16,106 nucleotides of DNA. It comes from CAVZLD01 sp964522605 (lineage in GTDB: Bacteria; Planctomycetota; Planctomycetia; Pirellulales; Pirellulaceae). The position numbers and the translations under genes are program-made. The notes beneath the pieces were generated by a model that did no database searches, had not been told where the DNA came from, and saw only the letters and a list, made by a program, of their open reading frames with translations. The stretch covers positions 1 to 16,106 of the forward strand of contig CAZFWV010000135.1 of assembly GCA_964522605.1 (NCBI GenBank), read 5' to 3'. Below, piece after piece: positions 1 to 6,447 of this stretch (its first letter is position 1; the number at the start of each line of letters is the position of its first letter).

Positions 1-33
1 CTGCCGATCCTCCGCGTCCGCCGTGTTGCATGA
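1..33 (+). mobile_element. 3' tail of an integrase/transposase gene (partial, cut by the window edge)
   Basis: Read from base 1, the plus strand encodes LPILRVRRVA followed by TGA at 31-33. The degraded integrase at the right end finishes LPILRIRPAA followed by TGA at 15935-15937. The first 14 bases of the window are identical to 15905-15918, in the same frame and at the same distance from the stop. As I recall this family of planctomycete DDE integrases, members end in a similar GR-x-HLP...A tail. The inference is that this is the last ten codons of a second copy in the same orientation. Only 33 bases are visible, so a chance match is not excluded, although a shared frame and a shared stop make chance less likely. 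Confidence 0.45.
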
Positions 34-263
34 CAGCCCAGGCGTTGCGACATATTGTGCTATCCGAACGCGCGGATCGCGAAAGTCACATTTTTCTCCG
101 TCGTGCGTTCCGTCAGCAAGTCGCGATTGATCCGGTCTTCGACCGTCTGGAGTCCGCTGCTTTGCCCTCGATCGCGTGTACAAGTTTCCACGGTGAAGGT
201 CGGTGGGCCGGTTCACCCGGGTACATTCGCCGCGCCGGTGTCAATAGAATAGCGTTCGTCGGA
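34..263. other. intergenic stretch without a supported gene
   Basis: This lies between the putative integrase tail and the stop codon of the leftward lipoprotein gene. Short open frames exist on both strands, but none has a credible start, ribosome binding site or recognisable protein. I saw no strong hairpin followed by a T-run that would end the leftward operon. The stretch may be decayed sequence next to the mobile-element remnant. Confidence 0.4.
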
Positions 264-1397
264 TCACTCGAGTCGGATGGTCGACAATGTACTCGGTTCG
301 TTGTAGGTCTGGTTGATACATCCAGGAACCGGCCAGTCCATATTCGAGACAATCACCTCGCGTCCGCGCAACAAGACTTCGCAAGGCTGGTCCATGCCTC
401 CATCCAGCCCGTCCGTGTCTCCATTCTGCGCCAGTGTCTTGACCGTGCCGTCGGGGTAGACCATTTGCACGGCGTTGGCTTTTGAATCCGCCACGTAAAT
501 CACATCCGTCTTTGGATCCATGAACAGACCATCGGCGCTCTTCATGAAATTGGCTTGGCCAAAGATCGAATTGGACGTGACCTTTCCCTGCTTGTCGAAC
601 TCGAACCGGTGCACGGTGCCATCAGAGAAGTTGCCGATGTACAGGTTGCCTTGCTTGTCGAAACAGAGTCCGTCGGCGCCCAGTGGCAACTCTCGATTGT
701 GAACGACGATCGTGCCCAGGAAATGGGGATCTTCGGTCTCATTTTCCGCCAATGCAATCGGGTCGTTTTCGAGTTCCTCCAACGCGAAACGAAACACACC
801 GCTCGTCGCCGGTTCGGCCTGGGGGTCGATTTGCGTTTCACTGACGAACAAATGTCCGTCGCGGCAGATGACGGCGTTTGACACATGAAACCCGGTGATT
901 ACCGGTCGGATTTCAGTTGGCTTGCCATTTTTCATGACGATCTTCAGCACGCGGGACTGTCTGTCGCCGGTCGCCTGGTAGTCGGCCAGAAACAGATCTC
1001 CCGACGGAGACACGCAAATGCCAAGCGGGCCGACCGGCTGTTGCGTGACGGGGTGTTCCGGCAGTTCGAGAAACGTCTCCACCTGGTTGTCGCGCGTGAT
1101 GCGCATGATCCGGGCGCCCTCTTCCAATTTGTTGAAGTTGGGCATGGACAGCAGGACACTTCCGTCTTGCAGCAGCGCCATGCCGTCCGGCGTATTGCAT
1201 CCCGCAGGTAATCTCACCAGCAGTTCGCTGGTTCGTAGTGCCTCGCTGCCGTCGGCGGATGTGACCGTGGTGTGGTCGTTTTGAGCTCCGTTGGCGAGGG
1301 TCGATGTGGCACCGTCCCGGTTGCAGCCGATCAGCAGCAACGCGGTCAGCAGGTAAGGAGAGGATCGTCGCATTGTGTGAATTGAAATAGTCATCAT
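264..1397 (-). CDS. SMP-30/gluconolactonase-like (NHL-type) beta-propeller lipoprotein
   Basis: This is a protein of about 377 aa. The ATG at 1397 is chosen because a GGAG (1404-1407, minus strand) lies 6 nt upstream; an ATG at 1394 and a TTG at 1409 are alternatives. The N-terminus has arginines, a hydrophobic stretch and the lipobox LIGC with Cys about residue 25, followed by Asn. It is therefore a predicted lipoprotein, probably sent to the outer membrane. The rest shows propeller blades with the pattern 'ADGL..D..GN(L/V)Y(I/V)': GADGLCFDKQGNLYIGN and SADGLFMDPKTDVIYVAD. SMP-30 family members hydrolyse sugar lactones with a bound divalent metal. The N-terminal Glu metal ligand of regucalcin-type enzymes is not obvious here, so lactonase activity is uncertain and a binding or scaffolding role is possible. 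It is the last gene of the leftward operon, starting 20 nt after the glycerol dehydrogenase stop. Confidence 0.8.
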   Translation of the reverse strand: MMTISIHTMRRSSPYLLTALLLIGCNRDGATSTLANGAQNDHTTVTSADGSEALRTSELLVRLPAGCNTPDGMALLQDGSVLLSMPNFNKLEEGARIMRITRDNQVETFLELPEHPVTQQPVGPLGICVSPSGDLFLADYQATGDRQSRVLKIVMKNGKPTEIRPVITGFHVSNAVICRDGHLFVSETQIDPQAEPATSGVFRFALEELENDPIALAENETEDPHFLGTIVVHNRELPLGADGLCFDKQGNLYIGNFSDGTVHRFEFDKQGKVTSNSIFGQANFMKSADGLFMDPKTDVIYVADSKANAVQMVYPDGTVKTLAQNGDTDGLDGGMDQPCEVLLRGREVIVSNMDWPVPGCINQTYNEPSTLSTIRLE

Positions 1398-1403
1398 GGA
1401 AAT

Positions 1404-1407
1404 CTCC
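1404..1407 (-). promoter_or_regulatory. ribosome binding site of the SMP-30-like lipoprotein gene
   Basis: GGAG on the minus strand lies 6 nt before the ATG at 1397 and 9 nt before the ATG at 1394. It decides the start in favour of one of these two ATGs over the upstream TTG at 1409, whose reading would run through the site itself. Confidence 0.55.
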
Positions 1408-1417
1408 AAAGCAAAGT

Positions 1418-2533
1418 CTATTTGCCCAGCAGTTCACGGCGCCGAGAGCCCAAAGCGTCGGCTGAGATCATGGCGTCCACAAGGTCGGCTGCGGTCACCT
1501 CAAAAGGATGGTTGTGACATAGAGACCCTTCGCCCACACATTGCATTGCGATCTCCTGCAACCGGGGACGCGTCACACCTTCCAGGTTTAACTCGGCAAA
1601 CGTCACGGGCAGTCCGGCCTGAATCTCGAAGTCAACGATGGCGTATTTCTCATCCACGTCGAATTCGTCATCGAGGCAGAGCTGAGTGATGATTCCGAAG
1701 GCGACTTTTTCACCGTGCATCAATCCCATCTGCTGACATTCAGAAACGTTCGATAGCAGGTTGCCGATCATGTGCGAGGTAGCGAGTCCGCCGCTCTCGA
1801 AGCCCAGGCCGGACAGCAGCACATTGGCTTCGATCACCTTCTCGACAGCTGGTGTCACGACGTGTCGTTCGACATCGCGCTTTGCATCCGGACCGTGTGC
1901 AAGCAAGGTCTCGTAGCAAAGGTGTGCCAGGGCCATGGCGGCCATTGTTGGCTGCCCCCCGGCGATATTATTGGAGCGAGCCTTGAAGGACGCGTCGGCC
2001 TCAATCCAGGTAGAAAGTGCATCGCCCATACCGGCCACAAAGGCGCGCACGGGACCGTTGGCGATCACCTGACTATCGACCAGGACAATATCCGGATTGA
2101 ACGGCCAGCAATCGAAACCGATGAAGTCGTGTTCTTCGTTGTACCAGACAGACGCGGCGCTGGTCGGCGAATCGGTGGAAGCGACGGTGGGGCACGTAAC
2201 CATGGCGATTCGGGCATCGACGGCGACTGCTTTCGCGACATCCAGGACTTTTCCACCGCCAATTCCCACCGAGATGTCCGCGCCTCGGTCCCGCGCGATT
2301 TGCGTCACCCGGGCCCGCTCGCCGGACGTGGCTTCACCGGCAAATTCGACCTCGATCAGCGGCAAGTCTGCGCGGTGCAGACTCGTGAGTACGGTTTCTG
2401 CCACGATTCCCCGGACGCAGGAATCCCAGAGAATCAAGGGCTTGCAACCGAGCAGTTTCAGGTAGTCGCCCAGTTCACTCAGTACACCTCGGCCTTGAAT
2501 GTATTTTCTTGGCGCAATCAGTACGGTTTTCAT
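1418..2533 (-). CDS. gldA: glycerol dehydrogenase (iron-containing alcohol dehydrogenase family)
   Basis: At 371 aa it is close to the usual length of bacterial GldA (367 aa in E. coli), and it aligns along its length from the N-terminal 'APRKYIQG' (E. coli SPGKYIQG). The NAD-binding GGGK is at residues 92-95 with D98 after it. 'CPTVASTDSPTSA' (114-126) matches the family's 'PTIASTDAPCSA'. Metal ligands fit D171 (GMGDALSTW), H254 (GLATSHMIGN) and H273 (MHGEKVAFG). GldA oxidises glycerol to dihydroxyacetone with NAD+, or reduces small hydroxycarbonyls. In this operon it may instead act on an aldehyde or hydroxyketone released by the aldolase. The ATG overlaps the stop of the upstream dehydrogenase by 4 nt (ATGA), implying translational coupling. 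Cytosolic. The family is secure; the physiological substrate is not. Confidence 0.92.
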   Translation of the reverse strand: MKTVLIAPRKYIQGRGVLSELGDYLKLLGCKPLILWDSCVRGIVAETVLTSLHRADLPLIEVEFAGEATSGERARVTQIARDRGADISVGIGGGKVLDVAKAVAVDARIAMVTCPTVASTDSPTSAASVWYNEEHDFIGFDCWPFNPDIVLVDSQVIANGPVRAFVAGMGDALSTWIEADASFKARSNNIAGGQPTMAAMALAHLCYETLLAHGPDAKRDVERHVVTPAVEKVIEANVLLSGLGFESGGLATSHMIGNLLSNVSECQQMGLMHGEKVAFGIITQLCLDDEFDVDEKYAIVDFEIQAGLPVTFAELNLEGVTRPRLQEIAMQCVGEGSLCHNHPFEVTAADLVDAMISADALGSRRRELLGK

Positions 2534-3582
2534 GGCGTCTCGCCGTCTAAATGGTGGTTGAGATTAATGATCGGCAGGTTGCCCTCACCGCGGAGCCATC
2601 GCTGCAAGTGTTCGCACATCAACTTGGGAGAATTGCGAAAAGCATCGAGGGTGCTTCCGGCCAGGTGAGGTGTGATGGTGACGTTGTCCAATTGGAGAAG
2701 CGGATGGTGAACCGGGATCGGTTCGATGTCGAAAACGTCCAGCGCAGCACCCATGATACGGCGTTCTGACAATGCTTCGATCAATTGCTGTTCGTCGATC
2801 AGGCCGCTGCGGGCCGTGTTGACCAGAATCGCGGACGGTTTCATCCGAGCGAGTTCGTCACGGCCAATCAGGTGGTGGTTTTCGGGCGTCAGGCGCGCGT
2901 GAATCGATACGACGTCCGACTGTTGCAACAGCGTGGGCAAGTCAACCAGGTTTGCCGGCGATGGGTCCCCGCGAAAGTACGGATCATAGGCCAGGATGTG
3001 GCTGCCGAATGCCTGGAGGTAATGGGCGACCAGCTGCCCTACGGCGCCGTATCCCACCAAGCCCACGGTCTTATCACATAATTCCGGAATGGCACTACTG
3101 TTGGGAAACTCCCGCCGCCATTGTCCCTGCTTCAAGGACGCATGGGAGCGGGCGAGGTTTCGAGTTTCCGTCAGGATCATCCCCATCGTGGCCTCGGCCA
3201 CGGCACGCGCGTTTCGACCCGGCGTATTCAGCACGGGGATCTGCCGCTCGGTTGCCAACGGCACGTCGACGTTTTCCGTGCCACCGCGTAAGACAGCAAT
3301 CAGCTTGAGCGAAGTGGCCGACTCGATCAAACGCCGGTCCACCGGTGCGAACTGAGTCACCAGGATATCGATCTCCGCGACATCTTGCGTGAGTTTGGGG
3401 GGTAAATCGATCGCCGCCGGCCCGTACTGCTCAACCGCCAAGTTTGCCCGCTGTAACTCAATGAGTGTCTCGTGCTCCCAGCGACGCACCTGTACTTCGA
3501 TTCCCGACAACTCCAGCGGCTGAAGACCTTCTTGCATGAAATGCGCGGGAATGTAACGGTCGCTGATCGCCAGCAGTTTCAT
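2530..3582 (-). CDS. D-isomer-specific 2-hydroxyacid dehydrogenase, NAD-binding
   Basis: A 350-aa protein with the complete family layout. The N-terminal catalytic lobe contains 'LRGGTENVDV' (98-107). The Rossmann motif VGYGAVG has glycines at 177, 179 and 182, followed by D200 in 'YDPY', which suggests NAD over NADP. The catalytic triad fits R258 (NTARSGLID), E287 (VFDIEP) and H306 (TPHLAGST). Such enzymes reversibly reduce 2-oxoacids to D-2-hydroxyacids; relatives include phosphoglycerate, glyoxylate/hydroxypyruvate and phosphonate dehydrogenases. There is no C-terminal ACT domain, so it is not a standard long SerA. The start at 3582 has a strong GGGAGAGG just upstream and overlaps the aldolase stop by 4 nt. 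It probably processes an oxidised product of the pathway; the exact acid cannot be told from sequence. Confidence 0.9.
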   Translation of the reverse strand: MKLLAISDRYIPAHFMQEGLQPLELSGIEVQVRRWEHETLIELQRANLAVEQYGPAAIDLPPKLTQDVAEIDILVTQFAPVDRRLIESATSLKLIAVLRGGTENVDVPLATERQIPVLNTPGRNARAVAEATMGMILTETRNLARSHASLKQGQWRREFPNSSAIPELCDKTVGLVGYGAVGQLVAHYLQAFGSHILAYDPYFRGDPSPANLVDLPTLLQQSDVVSIHARLTPENHHLIGRDELARMKPSAILVNTARSGLIDEQQLIEALSERRIMGAALDVFDIEPIPVHHPLLQLDNVTITPHLAGSTLDAFRNSPKLMCEHLQRWLRGEGNLPIINLNHHLDGETP

Positions 3583-4451
3583 GCGGCCTCTCCCGGTTGC
3601 CAGGCTCGGTTCTGGGCCATCAGCAAGCGAATCTTATCTGTCACGACGTCCGCCAACTCCTGCTTCATCGGACCGAACAGCTGTTCCGGCAGCGGATCGG
3701 ACCGTTGGAGGGATGCGGCCGCCCGAGTTAATCCGCGGCCCATCGCGATGCGACAATCGGCGTAGATGTTCAGCTTGCAGATCCCGTGTCGCACCGCCGC
3801 CTGGATCTGATCGTCCGGCGTACCGGATCCACCGTGCAAGACCAAGGGCACCGCGCTTGCCGCGTTCAGTTGCTGCAGCCGGTCAATCGCCAGGTTGGGC
3901 AGCGATCGGTAGATACCGTGCGAGGTGCCAATGGATACGGCCAGCGCGTCGACTCCCGTTTCGTCGATGAAGCGAATAACCTCGTTCGGCTCGGTCAACT
4001 TCGATTCGGCGCAGGAGGTCGCGTCGAGATCCATTCCGCCAACATGCCCCAACTCGGCCTCCACGCTGACACCGTGACGGTGGGCCGCGTCGACGGTTGC
4101 CTTCGTGATTTGCACGTTATCACGGAACGACAGCTGCGAACCGTCGATCATGACCGAGGTGAAACCGTTGTCGATCGCCGCCTTGACCAGATCCAGCTCT
4201 GTGGCGTGATCCAGATGCAGCACGACGGGAATCGAGTGAGCGTCGGCTACGGCACGGATCAGCCTGGACAAATAGACCATTCCGTTTCCCGCGACGTCGG
4301 GAGGAAGACACATCAGGATGACGGGAGCCTGGTTCGCTTCCGCCGTCTCCAGGATTGTGCGGACCATGACGTCTTCCACGCAGTCAAACGCAGGTACTGC
4401 GTAGGAGTGAGTGCGAGCATGTCCCAGGATTTCGCGGAGAGTGGTCATCAT
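3579..4451 (-). CDS. class II ketose-bisphosphate aldolase (GatY/KbaY/Fba-like)
   Basis: A 290-aa protein typical of the short class II aldolases (tagatose- or fructose-bisphosphate type). Recognisable motifs in order are 'AVPAFDC' (18-24), the catalytic 'HLDHA' with D81 and metal ligand H82, 'GFTSVMIDGS' (96-105), 'VEAELGHVGG' (130-139), the metal histidine H178 in 'GTSHG', and 'HGGSG' with H206. 'KLNIYADCR' (226-234) replaces the usual K-x-N-x-x-T-x-x-R phosphate-binding stretch and keeps the Asn. The family cleaves ketose (bis)phosphates to dihydroxyacetone phosphate and an aldehyde using Zn2+. Two adjacent ATGs (4451, 4448) can start it and only a weak ribosome binding site is visible. 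It sits 91 nt behind the SDR gene and overlaps the next gene by 4 nt. It is probably a dedicated catabolic aldolase rather than the housekeeping glycolytic enzyme, judging by its operon. Confidence 0.9.
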   Translation of the reverse strand: MMTTLREILGHARTHSYAVPAFDCVEDVMVRTILETAEANQAPVILMCLPPDVAGNGMVYLSRLIRAVADAHSIPVVLHLDHATELDLVKAAIDNGFTSVMIDGSQLSFRDNVQITKATVDAAHRHGVSVEAELGHVGGMDLDATSCAESKLTEPNEVIRFIDETGVDALAVSIGTSHGIYRSLPNLAIDRLQQLNAASAVPLVLHGGSGTPDDQIQAAVRHGICKLNIYADCRIAMGRGLTRAAASLQRSDPLPEQLFGPMKQELADVVTDKIRLLMAQNRAWQPGEAA

Positions 4452-4542
4452 GCGGGAGTGACTTTCTTCAAACGACTTGGCCCAAGAACTCGTCCCCGGA
4501 CGTTTCCGCAGGCCGCTTATTCCGTTGAGTTCCCTGTTCTGC

Positions 4543-5304
4543 CTAGCGCATCAGCATTCCGCCGCTGACGTCGACGGTTGCCCCCGTCATGTAGCTTGCT
4601 CGACTAGACGCCAAGAACACGACGACGTTGGCGACTTCCGCCGGATCAGCGATTCGTTTGAGGGGTATGCGGTCCAGGTATTGTTGTTCGGCTGCCTCCA
4701 AAGCATCATGTGCCATGTCGGTACGCATCATGCCGGGGGCGACCGCGTTGACGGCAATCTGGCGTGACGCCACTTCACGAGCCAGTGAAACGGTCAGGCT
4801 GACCAAACCCGCCTTGGTGGCCGCGTAGTGAGTGTGTCCGGAGGTCGCACCCAAAAAGGCAGCCGCAGAACTGACATTCACGATACGCCCCGTTCGCCCC
4901 ACCGCAAGCCAGCGGCGCACCGCTTCGCGGCAACAGACAAAAGCGGCTTTCAAGTTGACGGCAAACGTCCGATCCCAATCTTCTTCCGTGATCTCTTCGA
5001 AACGGGCTGTGGGCCAAATGCCAGCGTTGTTGACGAGTATGTCAGGCAGGCCCAGTTGCGTTTCGCAGCGGTCGAACATCTGCACGACCTGGCGCGAATC
5101 GGACACATCACCCGGCACAAGCACGACGTCGGTTCCGTACGTCACACGTATCTGCTCGGCCAGTTCCGCCGCCGACCGCTGTGCGCAGTGATAATTGACG
5201 GCCACCTTGGCACCTTCCGCCGCCAATCCCAGGCAGACGGCGCGCCCCAGCCCGCGGGAGCCGCCAGTCACGAGCGCCACTTTGTCGGTCAGATTCAAAT
5301 CCAT
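4543..5304 (-). CDS. short-chain dehydrogenase/reductase (FabG-like), first of a divergent pair
   Basis: A 253-aa classical SDR. The ATG at 5304 is preferred because the coding frame stays open upstream only as low-complexity read-through, and because the protein then matches its neighbour at 5628-6389 residue for residue. The cofactor motif is TGGSRGLG (13-20), with 'NNAG' at 92-95. The catalytic tetrad fits N117, S146, Y160 and K164. The C-terminus reads SGGMLMR. SDRs of this type oxidise or reduce secondary alcohols with NAD(P). A role on a sugar or polyol hydroxyl is inferred from the aldolase and dehydrogenase genes that follow. It is the first gene of the leftward operon. Annotation pipelines may call it 3-oxoacyl-ACP reductase, but a fatty-acid role is unlikely in this context. 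Confidence 0.9.
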   Translation of the reverse strand: MDLNLTDKVALVTGGSRGLGRAVCLGLAAEGAKVAVNYHCAQRSAAELAEQIRVTYGTDVVLVPGDVSDSRQVVQMFDRCETQLGLPDILVNNAGIWPTARFEEITEEDWDRTFAVNLKAAFVCCREAVRRWLAVGRTGRIVNVSSAAAFLGATSGHTHYAATKAGLVSLTVSLAREVASRQIAVNAVAPGMMRTDMAHDALEAAEQQYLDRIPLKRIADPAEVANVVVFLASSRASYMTGATVDVSGGMLMR

Positions 5305-5503
5305 AATGCCACGATATCGAAATGGCCGAGCGCAAATCTGCGGCAAGAACCGTACAAGCCCACAGGTTCGTGATGCGCGTCGAATCCGCTTGGGCCACGC
5401 CTCTTGCTTCGCGGAAGACGTGCCGTACGCAACGTGTCTGTTGGCAGGACATGGTAGCACAGCGGCGTTTGGTCACCGGGCCCGGCCGATTCCTTAGCCG
5501 GCG

Positions 5504-5532
5504 AATATAGCCCAGCGTTGTGCTGTTTCCAA
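5504..5532 (-). promoter_or_regulatory. candidate sigma-70 promoter for the leftward operon
   Basis: On the minus strand TTGGAA (-35, plus positions 5527-5532) and TATATT (-10, plus positions 5504-5509) are separated by exactly 17 nt. They match the consensus at 4 of 6 and 5 of 6 bases. Transcription would start near 5497, leaving a leader of about 190 nt before the SDR start at 5304. This is a pattern match only; other promoters inside that leader are possible. Confidence 0.4.
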
Positions 5533-5535
5533 GTC

Positions 5536-5559
5536 GGGGCATGTTCACGCCGTTGCCCC
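5536..5559. promoter_or_regulatory. candidate operator: inverted repeat between divergent promoters
   Basis: GGGGCA (5536-5541) and TGCCCC (5554-5559) form a perfect 6-bp inverted repeat with a 12-nt centre. It lies between the two candidate -35 boxes and overlaps the rightward one. The position would let a single dimeric regulator control both operons. The arms are short, so chance is a real possibility; no regulator gene is in the window. Confidence 0.3.
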
Positions 5560-5582
5560 TGAGAAGCCACACCAGGTAGAAT
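5553..5582 (+). promoter_or_regulatory. candidate sigma-70 promoter for the rightward operon
   Basis: TTGCCC (5553-5558) and TAGAAT (5577-5582) are separated by 18 nt. They match the -35 and -10 consensus at 4 of 6 and 5 of 6 bases. Transcription would start around 5589, giving a leader of roughly 40 nt before the ATG at 5628. It lies back to back with the leftward candidate promoter. Confidence 0.4.
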
Positions 5583-5627
5583 CGCTGGCAATACATTCGT
5601 TTGCCTGCGCGGGGGAGATGTCGCGAG

Positions 5628-6389
5628 ATGGATTTGGGGCTCAAGGGCAAAGTCGCTCTAGTGACCGGCGGTTCGCAAGGTCTTGGCCGCATCGTCTGTT
5701 TGAGCCTGGCGGCCGAAGGTGTTCACGTCGCGATCAATTACCGTCGCCACCCGGACAAAGCCGAGAGCGTGCGGGAGGAAATCCAGCGAGTTTTTGGCGT
5801 CGATGCGATCTGTGTTGGCGGCGACGTGTCGCAGGAAGATGATGTGTGCGAGATGTTCCGGCACATTGAGCGACAATTCTCACTGGTTCAGATCCTGGTC
5901 AACAACGCCGCTGTCTGCCCCACCTGCCAGGTCAAAGACATGTCTCTGTCGCAGTGGACTGAAACGATTGCGGCGAACCTGACAGGGGCATTCCTCACAA
6001 GTCGCGAAATGATTCGGCAGCTGATGGCCGCCAATCAACGTGGACGGATCGTCAACGTGTCGTCGCAGGCCGCCTTTCGTGGCTCGACCACCGGGCACGC
6101 GCCTTACGATGCCAGCAAAGGAGGCTTGGTCTCATTCACCGTCTCACTGGCCCGGGAAGTGGCTCCGCACGGAATTGCCGTGAACGCGGTCGCGCCCGGC
6201 ATGATGTTCACCGAGATGACTGCCGGCACGCTGAAAGCAAACCAGGAAAGGTACCTGGCCAGAATTCCTTTGCAACGGATTGCAGACACGAAGGAAATTG
6301 CCGACGTGATCGTATTTCTGGCCTCCGATCGCGCCAGCTACATGACCGGTGCAACGGTCGACGTCAGCGGGGGAATGCTGATGCGCTGA
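5628..6389 (+). CDS. short-chain dehydrogenase/reductase (FabG-like), second of the divergent pair
   Basis: A 253-aa classical SDR. The ATG at 5628 follows a purine-rich GGGGGAG (5611-5617) and gives the same N-terminus (MDL.L..KVALVTGGS) as the SDR on the other strand; a TTG at 5601 is less likely. Motifs are TGGSQGLG (13-20), 'NNAA' (92-95), and N117, S146, Y160 and K164. A hand count of the gapless alignment with the 4543-5304 product gives 147 of 253 identical residues (58%), including the shared C-terminus SGGMLMR. The two are thus paralogues from a duplication. Arginines after the second beta strand (NYRR, 37-40) may favour NADP(H), whereas the partner has NYHC there. It is the first gene of the rightward operon with the sugar kinase and probably works on the same or an adjacent intermediate. 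Confidence 0.92.
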   Translation: MDLGLKGKVALVTGGSQGLGRIVCLSLAAEGVHVAINYRRHPDKAESVREEIQRVFGVDAICVGGDVSQEDDVCEMFRHIERQFSLVQILVNNAAVCPTCQVKDMSLSQWTETIAANLTGAFLTSREMIRQLMAANQRGRIVNVSSQAAFRGSTTGHAPYDASKGGLVSFTVSLAREVAPHGIAVNAVAPGMMFTEMTAGTLKANQERYLARIPLQRIADTKEIADVIVFLASDRASYMTGATVDVSGGMLMR

Positions 6390-6447
6390 ACCGCGGCCCA
6401 GACACCGTCCACTCACCCGACTCTCGTTCCCCCTTCGGAAATATTCG

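Noticed and set aside
60..263. Leftward fragment 'LLTERTTEKNVTFAIRAFG' ending at a stop near base 62, with possible gene start MSQRLG behind it
   Set aside because: There is no ribosome binding site, no upstream open frame of useful length and no recognised protein, so it is too weak to call.
1772..2668. A 298-aa rightward open frame over the glycerol dehydrogenase gene
   Set aside because: It is antisense to a gene with all GldA metal and NAD motifs, and its own translation resembles nothing.
3786..4568. A 260-aa rightward open frame over the aldolase gene
   Set aside because: It is antisense to a clear class II aldolase, and the translation has no recognisable features.
5305..5460. N-terminal extension of the leftward SDR to 305 aa
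   Set aside because: The added residues look like read-through, have no signal or domain, and destroy the exact length match with the paralogous SDR.
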